Origin: Nonomuraea montanisoli
GTDB lineage: Bacteria; Actinomycetota; Actinomycetes; Streptosporangiales; Streptosporangiaceae
Length of the DNA stretch: 64,000 bases
Assembly: GCF_013363975.1 (NCBI RefSeq)
Contig: NZ_JABWGN010000001.1
Span: forward strand, 124,001-188,000
Direction: 5' to 3'
Shown: piece by piece, positions 24,943 through 33,684 of the stretch
How positions within the stretch are numbered: the stretch's first letter is position 1
Layout of the letters: each line of letters starts with the position of its first letter
The notes under the pieces: model-generated
What the model was told of the DNA's origin: nothing
Database searches by the model: none
What the model saw: the letters and a program-made list of their open reading frames with translations, nothing else
Made by a program: the position numbers and the translations under genes

Positions 24943-26298
24943 CTAGGGTTCGTCGTCGCGGCCCGCGCCGCGGAAGGCGGATTCGGCGCCGGCCAGCTTG
25001 CGTTTGACCGGCGGCAGCTGGTTCATGACGCGCATCGCCGTGCGCATGCCCGCCCGCGCCAGCCCGCCCGTGAGCCCGCCCCGGTGCATGACCGAGCCCC
25101 CGTCCATCTGGGCGCGGGACTTGACGACCGCGTCCCAGGCGTAGGCCGTCATCCGGGTCTCGTAGTCGCGGACGGCGTCCAGCAGCGGCAACTCGCCGCG
25201 TTGGACGCGGACGAGGTTGCGGGTCAGCAGGCGGGCGTCCCGCAGTGCCGTGTTGGCGCCGACGCCGCGGCCCGGAGTCATCGTGTGGATGGCGTCGCCG
25301 AGCAGGGTGACGTTGGCGGCCGGCCAGGCGGGGATGGGCTCCGAGGTGCGGATGCGCAGGGGGAAGCTGCTGCTCGGATCACCCTGGGAGAAGATGGCGC
25401 GCAGGTTCGGGTGCCAGTCGTGGGTCAGCTCCAGCACCAGGCGCTGGAGGTCGCCGCCGCGCAGGCGGGCGATGTCGTCGGGCAGCCAGCGTTCGGAGGC
25501 GGCGAAGCCCCACATGATGTAGTCGCGGCTGTTGTCGTAGAGCAGGCCCGGCCAGGCGGCGATGGCCTCGGCGTCGGTGGCGCCGATGCCGGTGCGCGGC
25601 CTGCCGTCGGCGTCCCACTTGAAGCGCATGACGTGGATGACGCACATGAACCCCTTGGGGCCGTGCACCATGCTGACTCCCTCGATCATGCGCTGGGGCA
25701 GCAGGGCGGCCGTCTCCGGGGTGAGCGCGGTCTTGCCGGTGATGCCGATCAGGCCGGTGTCCACGAGTTCGGCGTGCGGCAGGTACTGGGCTCGTACGCG
25801 CGAGTTCGCGCCGTCCGCGGCCACGAGCAGGTCGCCGGTCGCGCATCCCCCGTCGGCGAAGTGCGCCGTCACCCTGCCGTCGGGACGCTGCTCGTAGTGG
25901 GTGAACTCGCGGTCGAAGTGGACGACGTCCTCCACGCCGGTGAGCAGCAACTGCCGCAGCGTCATGCGGCTGACCGACTCGTCCTGCTCGTCCTCCGACG
26001 GGCGGTCCTCCTCCTTCAGGTCGTCCGGGCCGGCCGAGAACAGCAGCTTCAGGTCGTGGGTGAGCTGGTTGCCGTAGATCGGGCGTTGCGCGCAGGTGGC
26101 AAGGAACGTGGCATACAGGTCGGGGGGCAGGTTGGCCTTCAGCGCACGCTTGCCGTCGGCGTCGATCCCGACCCGGTAGCCCTGCAGGCCGTCGCGGCGC
26201 GTGCGGTCCCGCTCGTAGACGGCGACGTCGATGCCCGCGCGCTTGAGCCCCTGAGCCAGGCAGAGCCCGCCGGTGCCCGCGCCAATGATGATGATCAT
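24943..26298 (-). CDS. FAD-dependent aromatic monooxygenase
   Basis: About 451 aa of the PHBH/TetX-like class. The FAD loop IIIIGAGTGGLCLAQGL starts at residue 2, the second motif LLVAADGANSRVR (DG fingerprint) lies mid-chain, and LLGDAIHTMTPGRGVGANTA is the third FAD motif. It probably hydroxylates an aromatic or polyketide-like substrate using NAD(P)H and oxygen. The ATG at 26298 overlaps the padR stop (ATGA), so regulator and enzyme are co-translated. This suggests PadR senses the monooxygenase substrate. Confidence 0.9.
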   Translation of the reverse strand: MIIIIGAGTGGLCLAQGLKRAGIDVAVYERDRTRRDGLQGYRVGIDADGKRALKANLPPDLYATFLATCAQRPIYGNQLTHDLKLLFSAGPDDLKEEDRPSEDEQDESVSRMTLRQLLLTGVEDVVHFDREFTHYEQRPDGRVTAHFADGGCATGDLLVAADGANSRVRAQYLPHAELVDTGLIGITGKTALTPETAALLPQRMIEGVSMVHGPKGFMCVIHVMRFKWDADGRPRTGIGATDAEAIAAWPGLLYDNSRDYIMWGFAASERWLPDDIARLRGGDLQRLVLELTHDWHPNLRAIFSQGDPSSSFPLRIRTSEPIPAWPAANVTLLGDAIHTMTPGRGVGANTALRDARLLTRNLVRVQRGELPLLDAVRDYETRMTAYAWDAVVKSRAQMDGGSVMHRGGLTGGLARAGMRTAMRVMNQLPPVKRKLAGAESAFRGAGRDDEP

Positions 26299-26942
26299 CG
26301 CTCCTCCTCGTCCTGCCGCGCGTCGTCGTCGTGTTGCGCGTCGTCGTCGTGTTGCGCGTCGTGGTTCCACGTGATGGCGGCGGAGCGGAGGTCACCGGCG
26401 ACGGAGCGCACCCACTCCAGCTCGGCGGCGGTGGTGGCGCGCAGGTACTCCATCTCCAGCACGAACAGCCGCCCCCACGAACCGCCCTCGGTCACCAGCG
26501 CCTCCAGCCGCGCCAGCTCGGCGGCGAGGTGAACCTCGCGCTTCTCCAACTGCTCGCACACCTCTCCGGCCTCCAGCAGCGGGATGAACGAGATCGCCGC
26601 CGGGAACTCCGGATACTTGCGCGCCGGGTTGGCCAGCGCGTCCAGCATCCATTCGCGCCAGATCGAGCGGCCCTCGTCGGTGAGGGCGTACAGGGTGCGC
26701 TCGGGGCGGCCCGCCTCACGCCTGCTCTCCCGAACCTCGATCAGCCCGGCTTTGCACAGGCGCTCGATGGTGCGGTAGAGGCTGGCGCGCTGGCCGACGT
26801 TGACGACCTCGTCCTTGCCCCGCTCCTTGATCAGGCGCTGCATCTTGTACGGATGCATCGCCCCTTCTCCGTGTTGTTCCGCCTCGCGCAGGAGGGACAG
26901 CACGGCCAGCCCGAGAGTGGACCGCTGTTGCCATTGCATCAT
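26295..26942 (-). CDS. PadR-family transcriptional regulator with Asp/His-rich tail
   Basis: About 215 aa. The N-terminal winged helix (LGLAVLSLL, then NVGQRASLYRTIERLCKAGL and a wing ending RTLYALTDEGR) is of the PadR type, followed by a C-terminal helical domain with a Trp/Leu-rich dimer region. The last ~20 residues are an unusual AQHDDD repeat tail, encoded by an 18-bp tandem repeat, that could bind metal. The start is within a 34-bp palindrome (26941-26974) with no Shine-Dalgarno, so the mRNA may be leaderless and directly blocked by the protein. It is co-translated with the FAD monooxygenase. Confidence 0.88.
   Translation of the reverse strand: MMQWQQRSTLGLAVLSLLREAEQHGEGAMHPYKMQRLIKERGKDEVVNVGQRASLYRTIERLCKAGLIEVRESRREAGRPERTLYALTDEGRSIWREWMLDALANPARKYPEFPAAISFIPLLEAGEVCEQLEKREVHLAAELARLEALVTEGGSWGRLFVLEMEYLRATTAAELEWVRSVAGDLRSAAITWNHDAQHDDDAQHDDDARQDEEER
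26321..26364 (-). repeat. 18-bp tandem repeat encoding AQHDDD
   Basis: CGTCGTCGTCGTGTTGCG occurs twice in perfect tandem (26321-26338 and 26339-26356) plus a partial third copy. On the minus strand it encodes the AQHDDD repeats of the PadR C-terminus. Confidence 0.85.
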
Positions 26943-26974
26943 AGTCGCCAGGCTACCAGTTACCTGGCGACTAT
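26941..26974. promoter_or_regulatory. 34-bp palindromic operator over padR start
   Basis: ATAGTCGCCAGG (26941-26952) and CCTGGCGACTAT (26963-26974) form perfect 12-bp arms around a 10-base spacer. The padR start codon is part of the left arm. Binding here would block transcription start and the 5' end of a leaderless mRNA at once. PadR is the obvious ligand by position. Confidence 0.75.
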
Positions 26975-27292
26975 GGCGACGGGCCAACTCGTCACCGCAT
27001 CCGCCACTGAGACCCGGCCGCCTCCAACGGCTGTGTGTGGGCCCGCGCCTGCTGAACGAGGTCGGCCTGTACGGCTACCGCCGGCTTCCGCATCTGGGCC
27101 GGTGACCTGGAGCAAGCCCGCTCGGGCCTGCCTCCGGAAGCACCCCGCACCCACCAAGACAGCAGCCCTCAAGGCCCTGACCCCGGAGCCGGCTCCGGCT
27201 CTCACGGGCGGCTACGTCCCAGGCGCATGCTGCTGCCCGGCCGACGCACCCACTCCCCGGGTACGCAGATCGTCTCGAACCAGTCGCCGCGC
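26975..27292. other. Intergenic stretch without a supported gene
   Basis: 318 bases between the padR operator and a small hypothetical gene. An ATG within the right operator arm opens a long + frame, but it has no domain and its composition (CCCPADAPTPRVRRSSRTS) looks spurious. No promoter or RNA is recognised. Confidence 0.4.
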
Positions 27293-27610
27293 TCAGCGTG
27301 GACGGCTGAGGGCGGCCTCGGCCAGATCCGTCCATTGCTCGGCCCAGGAGTGGGGTACGACCACCCAGTCCTTGACCACCCTGCCCTGCCCCGAGGGGTC
27401 GAACAGGGACGCACCGGCCAGCTGGAGCGCGGCCGTGTGCTCTGGGGTGTCCCTGACCAGCCGGAACACCATCGCGCCGTCGCGCTGCAGGCTCGCGAAC
27501 ACCTTCCCCGCCTGATCCTTGAGCGCAGGATTCCCCATCATCCTGGAGACCCGTACCCCCAGGTCGGCCAGCTCGGCGCCGACCTGGTTGAAATCCTCTT
27601 CCGCGCTCAT
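27293..27610 (-). CDS. Hypothetical protein (105 aa)
   Basis: A soluble protein of 105 aa with no family I recognise. It reads as a genuine protein: an amphipathic N-terminal helix (MSAEEDFNQVGAELADLGVR), a mixed centre (VFASLQRDGAMVFRLVRDTP) and a C-terminal SWAEQWTDLAEAAL helix, with normal codon use. There is no signal peptide or membrane segment. It stands alone between padR and a secreted protein gene. Confidence 0.55.
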   Translation of the reverse strand: MSAEEDFNQVGAELADLGVRVSRMMGNPALKDQAGKVFASLQRDGAMVFRLVRDTPEHTAALQLAGASLFDPSGQGRVVKDWVVVPHSWAEQWTDLAEAALSRPR

Positions 27611-27765
27611 CGTCAGTCGGTCCCGAACTCCCTGGCGGTGTGGTCGAGCAGCACGGCGATCAGGCTAGCCGTCCATGCGGGTACTGATCAAGGTCGGACG
27701 CCGCGCCGCACTGCGTGAGCAAGGCCATGCACAACATCTCCGGGGTTCGGCGCGTCTGAGTGATT

Positions 27766-28383
27766 ATGAACTCATCCATCGAGCACATCAGCCGCCAGCG
27801 AGCCCGCCGACGCGGAGCCCGGGCGAGCGCCGCCGCCTTGGCCGCCTGCCTGACGACGGCCCTGGGGGGAGGCGTCGCCCACGCGGCCACCGTGGATGGT
27901 GCTGCGGGACGGGCCGGCTCCGCCATCGCGCAGAATGCCGGCCAGGCCGCCAACCGGCTGGACCCGGTCGATTGGGCGTCCGTGGTGGAGCCCGCGCTGA
28001 AGTGTCCCAAGCCAGGACCGAATGCCTCCTGGTACAAGGTGCGCGCCCGCGTCGCCGCCGTCGGCGACCGCACCCGTGACGGCCGGCGTGAGACCGTCGT
28101 CGTGTCGTCGTGCCCGAGCACGACGTCGAGCAATCCCTTGATCGCCTTCGTCTACGACGGAGCCGCCAAGCCCTCGGCCCCGCACCTGCTCGGGAAGCTC
28201 GGCACGAACCGCTACTACAAGTCCCTGCAGGTCGCGATCCGCGGCGGAAGCGTGCAACTGCGCGGCAAGGTGGTCAGCGACCGGGCCCCCAACTGCTGCC
28301 CGGATCTGATCGTCAGCCAGACGTACAGGTGGGACGGAGCGAAGTTCCGCAGGACGGCGGAGAAGGCGACCCGCATCTCCTGA
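27766..28383 (+). CDS. Secreted hypothetical protein
   Basis: About 205 aa. Residues 1-38 form a long signal peptide with an Arg-rich n-region (RQRARRRGARAS), a hydrophobic core and an AHA-like cleavage site. The mature part has four cysteines (in ALKCPKPGP, VSSCPSTT and NCCPDL) and a C-terminal SQTYRWDGAKFRR block typical of actinobacterial exported proteins of unknown function. A GTG two codons upstream (27760) is an alternative start. No neighbour suggests a role. Confidence 0.7.
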   Translation: MNSSIEHISRQRARRRGARASAAALAACLTTALGGGVAHAATVDGAAGRAGSAIAQNAGQAANRLDPVDWASVVEPALKCPKPGPNASWYKVRARVAAVGDRTRDGRRETVVVSSCPSTTSSNPLIAFVYDGAAKPSAPHLLGKLGTNRYYKSLQVAIRGGSVQLRGKVVSDRAPNCCPDLIVSQTYRWDGAKFRRTAEKATRIS

Positions 28384-28448
28384 GCGATCCGTAACCGATC
28401 CTGGACCTGGCCCTGGCGGCGACGGCGGGACCGCCGCCTTGGTCCTGG

Positions 28449-28835
28449 CTATGCCTGCTTCTCGGTCAGCAGCAGTACCCCGCCGATCAGCATGAGGACG
28501 GCGGCGCTGACATGGATGGTGAGGGCCTGCACGAGCGTGCCGCCGTGGGTGAACACCGCGTACGCGTCGCCGAGCGGCATCAACGTCGCGATCAGGATGA
28601 CGATGCCCAGCGTGCGGCGGTGGCCGCGCAGCAGGAGTGTCAGGGCGGTTAGTGCCACGGTCAGGTCACGGACGCCCTTGACGATGAAGTAGCCCTCGGC
28701 GTCGCCCTGGGGCCAGGGGGTGATGCCGAAGCCCGAGGCGGCGCCGGGGCCGTTGAACAGGAAGTTGAGGCCGAAGACGAACGGCGCGAGGACGACGAGG
28801 ACGGCCATCGCGGTGCCGATGTGCTTTCTGAGCAT
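28449..28835 (-). CDS. DUF4267-like small membrane protein
   Basis: About 128 aa with four hydrophobic helices. The GFGITPWPQGDAEGYFIVKGVRDL block matches the DUF4267 pattern. Function is unknown; related proteins are often next to TetR-type regulators. The ATG at 28835 follows a palindrome-rich region (28859-28938) that suggests tight repression. The upstream gene in the same direction encodes a WYL-domain regulator. Confidence 0.75.
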   Translation of the reverse strand: MLRKHIGTAMAVLVVLAPFVFGLNFLFNGPGAASGFGITPWPQGDAEGYFIVKGVRDLTVALTALTLLLRGHRRTLGIVILIATLMPLGDAYAVFTHGGTLVQALTIHVSAAVLMLIGGVLLLTEKQA

Positions 28836-28858
28836 GGGGGGTCGCCTCCAGTGCGGGA

Positions 28859-28938
28859 CTAGCGCTGCTAGGAACAAGAGCGACACTACATCTACCGTCG
28901 CTCGCCTGTCTAGCGGCGCTAGCATCAGTGTCGCCACT
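28859..28938. promoter_or_regulatory. Palindrome cluster upstream of DUF4267-like gene
   Basis: CTAGCGGCGCTAG (28910-28922) is a perfect palindrome; CTAGCGCTGCTAG (28859-28871) is a related, near-palindromic copy 51 bp away. Between and around them GCGACACT (28880-28887) and AGTGTCGC (28927-28934) form another perfect inverted pair. Paired operators spaced five helical turns apart would allow looping. No dedicated regulator is adjacent other than the WYL protein. Confidence 0.55.
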
Positions 28939-28958
28939 ATCGAGGAGGGGTGTGGAAG

Positions 28959-29939
28959 TCACTGGTGAGGTCGGTCGGGTCCCAGCCCCTTGCTGATGCG
29001 AATGCGCAGGCAGTGCAGGGCTTGCCTGAGTTCGGCCGGTTCGATGTCGGTGATGTCGGCGTCGAAGGTGAGGAGCAGTCCTGCCACTCCTGGCCATGAC
29101 CATGCGCCGAGTGTGAGTCGGCACGTGGTCTCGGTGTCGTACTCGACCGTTGAGCCGCCGGGCGCGAACCGGGCGACGATGGAGGCGGGCAGGGCGAGGA
29201 CCGCTGAACCGCGGCATGGCCATTCGGCAGCGGCGTCTCCGCGGTCGTGTGCGGTCATGACGAAGGCGACGGGATCGCCGTGCGGGATGTCACGTCGGGC
29301 GAAGGGGGTGTGCGTGGGCATGTGCGGTTCGATGCGGTCCACGCGCATCGCGCGCCATCGGTCCGCATCCGGATCGAAGGCGACCAGGTACCAGCGTGCG
29401 GCCCAGACCACGAGGTCGTGCGGTTCCAACGTGAGTGTGACGGGCGCGCCGTCGCCGGCGTAGTCCACGCGAACGAGGTGCCGCCGGTTGATCGCGCTGC
29501 CCACGGCGCGGACGATCTCGGCGTCGATCGGCGGCGCGGGGAACTCCCAGTAGTTGCGGGCCGAGGAGACGGTGAACGCTTCGGCGTGCAGGCGGCTGCG
29601 CGCGGGCATCGCCTGGTGCAGCGTGGCGAGGGCGCGGGCCGCGTTCTCGCGGATGCCGGAGAGGACCCTCGGCACGGTCTGGAGCGCGACGGCCGTGGCG
29701 ACGGCCTGGTCTTCGTCGAACACGACCGGCGGCAAGCGGGAGGCGCGACCGAGCCGATATCCACCACCGGCCCCGCGGACGGCCTCGATCTCGTACCCGA
29801 GCTCCCGGAGCGTGTCGATATCGCGACGCACGGTTCTCACCGACGCTCCGAGCCGGGCGGCGAGTTCCTCGGCGGTCAGGGTCGCACCGATCCCGAAGAT
29901 CGACAGCAGCTTGAGGGCCCGCGCGGAGGTGGCAGCCAT
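28959..29939 (-). CDS. WYL-domain transcriptional regulator (HTH_11-WYL)
   Basis: About 326 aa. An N-terminal DeoR-like helix-turn-helix (LTAEELAARLGASVRTVRRDI) and wing (GAGGGYRLG) is followed by a linker and a WYL domain (VVWAARWYLVAFDPDADRWR) with a C-terminal WCX-like extension (RLTLGAWSWPGVAGLLLTF). WYL proteins sense nucleotides or other ligands and can activate or repress. It is divergent from an MFS pump with only 35 bases between start codons, so it very likely controls the pump. A GATTCTC direct repeat (29940-29954) abuts its start. Confidence 0.9.
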   Translation of the reverse strand: MAATSARALKLLSIFGIGATLTAEELAARLGASVRTVRRDIDTLRELGYEIEAVRGAGGGYRLGRASRLPPVVFDEDQAVATAVALQTVPRVLSGIRENAARALATLHQAMPARSRLHAEAFTVSSARNYWEFPAPPIDAEIVRAVGSAINRRHLVRVDYAGDGAPVTLTLEPHDLVVWAARWYLVAFDPDADRWRAMRVDRIEPHMPTHTPFARRDIPHGDPVAFVMTAHDRGDAAAEWPCRGSAVLALPASIVARFAPGGSTVEYDTETTCRLTLGAWSWPGVAGLLLTFDADITDIEPAELRQALHCLRIRISKGLGPDRPHQ

Positions 29940-29974
29940 GATTCTCCGATTCTCTCCCTGACAGCGGTCACTCG

Positions 29975-31483
29975 ATGGCAACTACGCCGGCGATGGTGGC
30001 CGGCATGACCGGTTCACCGAGCCCCCAAGAGGGCATCCGCGCCGCTGAGGCTTCCCCGACACACATCGCCGGCTCCGCCGCGTCCACGGCGCTGTTGGTG
30101 GTGCTCTTCGGTTCGTTCATGGACCTTCTCGACGCGACGATCGTCACCGTCGCGGCCCCGGCGACAGCCCAGGACCTGGGCGCCGGCGACGCTCAGATCC
30201 AGTGGACGATCGCCGCCTACACCCTCGCCCTGGGCGCGGGCCTGATCACCGGCGGGCGGCTCGGAGACCAGTACGGCCGCAAGCGGCTGTTCATGATCGG
30301 GCTGGCCGGGTTCATGGTCACCTCGGCGCTGTGCGCGCTGGCCGTCGATCCGGGGATGCTCATCGGCATGCGGTCCGGGCAGGGACTGACCGCCGGGATC
30401 ATGGTCCCGCAGGTGTTCGGGATCATCCGGGCGTCATTCGCTCCGGGCGAGCGCGCCAAGGCGTTCGGCGCCTACGGAGCGGTCCAGGGCCTCGCCTCGG
30501 TCGCCGGCCCGCTGCTGGGCGGGCTGCTCGTCGACGCCGACCTGTTCGGCCTGGGCTGGCGCACGATCTTCTGGATCAACGTACCCGTCTCCGTTCTGGC
30601 GCTCATCAGCGGCGCGAGGGTCCTGCCGGAGTCCCGCTCCGCCTCGACCGCGCGCCTGGACCTCACAGGCGCGCTCCTCGCGGCCACGGGCATCCTTCTC
30701 CTGCTGCTGCCGATCATCCAGGCGGAGACATGGGGATGGACCTGGGCAAGCTACGCCCTCCTCGCAGCCGGAACCACGGTGCTCGCGATCTTCCTGGCCT
30801 ACGAGCGCCGCCTCACCGGACGCGGCAGCGAACCTGTCTTCGACCCGGCTCTGCTGAGAGTCCGCGCCTTCGCAGTCGGCCTCAGCGCTTCGGTGCTCTT
30901 CTTCGGCGGCATCGGGCCGTCCTTCCTCACCCTCTCGGTCTACCTCCAGAACGGAACCGGCCGGACCGCGTGGGAGACCGGCCTGGTGATCCTTCCGTAC
31001 GCGCTCGGCTCGATCATCACCTCCGGCCTCGGCGTCGCTCTCGCCGCCAAAGCGGGCAGAGCGCTCCTGATCACCGGCTCGCTCACCATCGCGGCATCTC
31101 AGCTCGTCCTGTGGTTCATCGTCAGGGACGGCAACGATCCCGGATACTGGCTCCTCGCCCTCGCGCTCTTCATCGGCGGCCTCGGGCTCGGTCTCGCCGC
31201 GCCCATCCTCGTGAACGTCGTCCTCGCAGGCGTCCCCGGACGCAACGCGGGCGCCGCGGGCGGAGTGCTCTCCACCGTCAACCAGATCGGCGGCGCCGTC
31301 GGCATCGCCGTACTCGGCACGATCTTCTTCACCACCGTCACCGGTTCGGCCACCGGAGCACCGGCGCTGCCCGACCACAGCCACGCGCTCAGCGTCGTCC
31401 TGATCGTCTCCGCCGCGCTCTACCTGGTCACGGCACTCGTGATGCTCGCCCTCCCGAAAGCCGCAGTTGAGCACGCCGAGTAG
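29975..31483 (+). CDS. MFS transporter, DHA2 (EmrB/QacA-like) family
   Basis: A 14-TM drug:H+ antiporter of about 502 aa. The MDLLDATIVTVAAPATAQDL motif in TM1, GGRLGDQYGRKRLF after TM2 and RSGQGLTAGIMVPQVFG in TM4 are family signatures. It is divergent from the WYL regulator and probably its target. ATG starts at 29975 and GTG/ATG starts further in (30005) are possible; no clear Shine-Dalgarno is present, consistent with a short or absent 5' leader in the 35-base gap. The substrate is unknown. Confidence 0.88.
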   Translation: MATTPAMVAGMTGSPSPQEGIRAAEASPTHIAGSAASTALLVVLFGSFMDLLDATIVTVAAPATAQDLGAGDAQIQWTIAAYTLALGAGLITGGRLGDQYGRKRLFMIGLAGFMVTSALCALAVDPGMLIGMRSGQGLTAGIMVPQVFGIIRASFAPGERAKAFGAYGAVQGLASVAGPLLGGLLVDADLFGLGWRTIFWINVPVSVLALISGARVLPESRSASTARLDLTGALLAATGILLLLLPIIQAETWGWTWASYALLAAGTTVLAIFLAYERRLTGRGSEPVFDPALLRVRAFAVGLSASVLFFGGIGPSFLTLSVYLQNGTGRTAWETGLVILPYALGSIITSGLGVALAAKAGRALLITGSLTIAASQLVLWFIVRDGNDPGYWLLALALFIGGLGLGLAAPILVNVVLAGVPGRNAGAAGGVLSTVNQIGGAVGIAVLGTIFFTTVTGSATGAPALPDHSHALSVVLIVSAALYLVTALVMLALPKAAVEHAE

Positions 31484-31701
31484 CGCGCCCATGCCGCTTC
31501 GGCCGTGTTCACGATGCGTTTCGCCGCCCTGGGGGCCCGGCGGCAGCGACGGCGAGAGGATGCGCTCACGAGCTCGCCATCTCCGGTTGAGCCTGTGGTG
31601 TTGCTAGTGTTGACGACCTCGGATCCGCAACCTTCCTCCGATGGTCTTGAGGCCCACGCTGGAAGGCGCAAGATCTCCGTCGACCGTTGGAGAGTCTTGC
31701 C

Positions 31702-32661
31702 ATGGGTGAAATCAAGCGGATCAAGAGCGCGCCGGAATCCGGAGACCTGCGGCTGCTGACCGTGGTCAGCGCGCGGAAGGACGCCGGCAGCAGCCCGACG
31801 GGGATCGTCGGACGGAGCCTGGCGCGGCAGTTGCTCGCCGTCGGCGATCGCGTGCGCGTGATCGCCGAGTCCGACCAGTTGGCGGGCTGGCCTGATGCGG
31901 TCGAACTGGTCGAGGGGTCCATCACCCGGCCGTGGGAGTGCGCCGAGGCCTTCGACGGCGTCGGCGGCATCTTCCTCGCCGGCGCCCAGCCCTCGACCGT
32001 GCGGGATGCGCTGACGCTCGCGCTGGCCGCCGGTGTCCGGCGCATCGTGGTGCTGTCCTCGCACGGGCCGGAGTACGAGGAGGCGTATCCGCCGGAGACG
32101 TGGTTCTGGCTGGCCGTCGAGAAGGCCGTCGAGCGTTCGGGGATGGAGTGGACCCACATCCGCCCCTCGGCTGTGATGGGGTCCCTCGTCGAGGGCAGCT
32201 ATCCCGCCACGGGATCGGACTGGCCGGACACTATCAGACACGAGCTGGTCGTCCGGGAGGCCTTCCTTAACGAGGGCCACTACCCGTTCATCCACGAAGA
32301 CGACCTGGCTGCCGTCGCGGTGGCGGCACTGCGTGACGACGCCTACGTCGGCGCCATCCTTGAGGCGGTCGGCCTGCCGCTCAGCACCCTTTCCCGCGTG
32401 CGGAGCATCGCCAAGGCCATCGGCCGCGACATCGACACCGTCGAGCTGACGCCCTGCGACAGCCGCACGAACTGGCGCCGTCGTGGCTGGCCCGACAGCG
32501 GCAGCGACGTGACGCTGTACGCCCTTGAGGAGTACGGCGCGCACCTGGCCGAACTCACCCGATGGACGCTCGAGCAACGGCCTTCCGTGCGGGAGATCAT
32601 CGGCCGCTCACTCCGCACCTACGACGACTGGGCGATCGAGAACGCAGACCGGTTCCGCTGA
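31702..32661 (+). CDS. NAD(P)-binding NmrA-like atypical SDR
   Basis: About 319 aa with an atypical short-chain dehydrogenase fold. The usual N-terminal GxxGxxG appears in the longer form DAGSSPTGIVGRSLARQLL, followed by VRVIAESDQLAGWPDAVELVEGS (NADP-specificity strand) and IVVLSSHGPEYEE. The YxxxK pair is absent from its normal place, as in NmrA/HSCARG-type sensor or reductase proteins. The ATG at 31702 with TTGGAG nine bases upstream is chosen. The role could be redox sensing or reduction of an unknown carbonyl compound. Confidence 0.8.
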   Translation: MGEIKRIKSAPESGDLRLLTVVSARKDAGSSPTGIVGRSLARQLLAVGDRVRVIAESDQLAGWPDAVELVEGSITRPWECAEAFDGVGGIFLAGAQPSTVRDALTLALAAGVRRIVVLSSHGPEYEEAYPPETWFWLAVEKAVERSGMEWTHIRPSAVMGSLVEGSYPATGSDWPDTIRHELVVREAFLNEGHYPFIHEDDLAAVAVAALRDDAYVGAILEAVGLPLSTLSRVRSIAKAIGRDIDTVELTPCDSRTNWRRRGWPDSGSDVTLYALEEYGAHLAELTRWTLEQRPSVREIIGRSLRTYDDWAIENADRFR

Positions 32662-32811
32662 CTCCAGGCCTACGCAGGCAGTACGGCGAGCACCACCCCC
32701 GGTCACCGCTGCGCTCAAGGGTGGCGCCGCGCCCATGAGGACCCAGGAGCGAACCGGGAGGCCGGAGGGGACGGCGGGCCGCCTGACAGCCCAGCCGTCC
32801 CCGGCCTGTCG

Positions 32812-33684
32812 CTAGATCGCGGCCTTGTCCAGGATGGCGGCCACCTCATGCGCCCTGAACACGAACCCCACGTGTGACGTGTCCAGACTGTGCACGTCGT
32901 ACGGGTTATCGGGCGTCAGGGCGTCCGATTCGGCGATCAACCTGTCCTGCATGGCCACCGGAAGGGTCCGGTCGCCGGTGAGCCGGATGTAGGTGCGGGC
33001 GATCGTGCCCCAGGTGTCGGCCTGGACGCGAGCGTCGCCCGTCATCACCGCGATCGACTCGTCCGGCTGCAGGATGTTGAGGAAGGCACGGAACTGCTCA
33101 TCGGTGACGTCGGCCATGGTGGCGGCCTTGAGCGCGTCGAGCAGTTCCGCGTCCGCTGTGCGGTAGTTGGCCCGGCCGACACCGAGCTGGGCCGGGTCGC
33201 CGACGTTGAACGCGTACAGCGGGCCCATCAGGTTGTCGGCGAACTCGGGCTCCTGCATGTACTCGATCGGGTTGGCGCGCTGCACGCACGACCAGGCGGA
33301 GATGTAGACGAGCCGGTCCACCAGTTCGGGGATGGCGTTGCCCACGCCGCTGATCGTGAGCCCGCCGAGGCTGGCCGCCACCAGCACCACGGGCCCGTGC
33401 TCGGCCACGCGCCGGACCACGTCGACGACCGTGTCGACATTGTGCTGCAGGGTGACCCCGGCCAGCGTCGACGGCTCGGCCGCCCACGCGTCGAGGTCCT
33501 GGGGGGCCTGGTAGGCGAGCGGGTACTGCGCGTCAAGGCCATGGCCCGGCAGATCGACGGCGAAGCTGCGGTGACCGAGCAGCGCCAGCTCGCGCTGGAC
33601 GGGTGCCCACATGAAGGAGCTGGTGCCGGAGCCGTGGACGAGCACGAACGTAGGCGACGACGAGCGGTTGGAGGTGGATCGCAT
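32812..33684 (-). CDS. Alpha/beta hydrolase
   Basis: About 290 aa. The oxyanion block FVLVHGSGTSSFMW, the nucleophile elbow VAASLGG (Ser, with Ala in place of the usual Gly before it) and the C-terminal SLDTSHVGFVFRAHEVA (catalytic His) make a complete hydrolase. The likely acid is in the DALTPDNPYDVH region. It lacks a signal peptide. It resembles cytoplasmic esterases of the salicylate-esterase/HNL-like group; substrate unknown. Confidence 0.87.
   Translation of the reverse strand: MRSTSNRSSSPTFVLVHGSGTSSFMWAPVQRELALLGHRSFAVDLPGHGLDAQYPLAYQAPQDLDAWAAEPSTLAGVTLQHNVDTVVDVVRRVAEHGPVVLVAASLGGLTISGVGNAIPELVDRLVYISAWSCVQRANPIEYMQEPEFADNLMGPLYAFNVGDPAQLGVGRANYRTADAELLDALKAATMADVTDEQFRAFLNILQPDESIAVMTGDARVQADTWGTIARTYIRLTGDRTLPVAMQDRLIAESDALTPDNPYDVHSLDTSHVGFVFRAHEVAAILDKAAI

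Noticed and set aside
26972..27515. Plus-strand gene starting at the ATG in the padR operator
   Set aside because: Composition is Pro/Arg/Ser-rich, there is no domain, and its end overlaps the better-supported minus-strand 105-aa gene.
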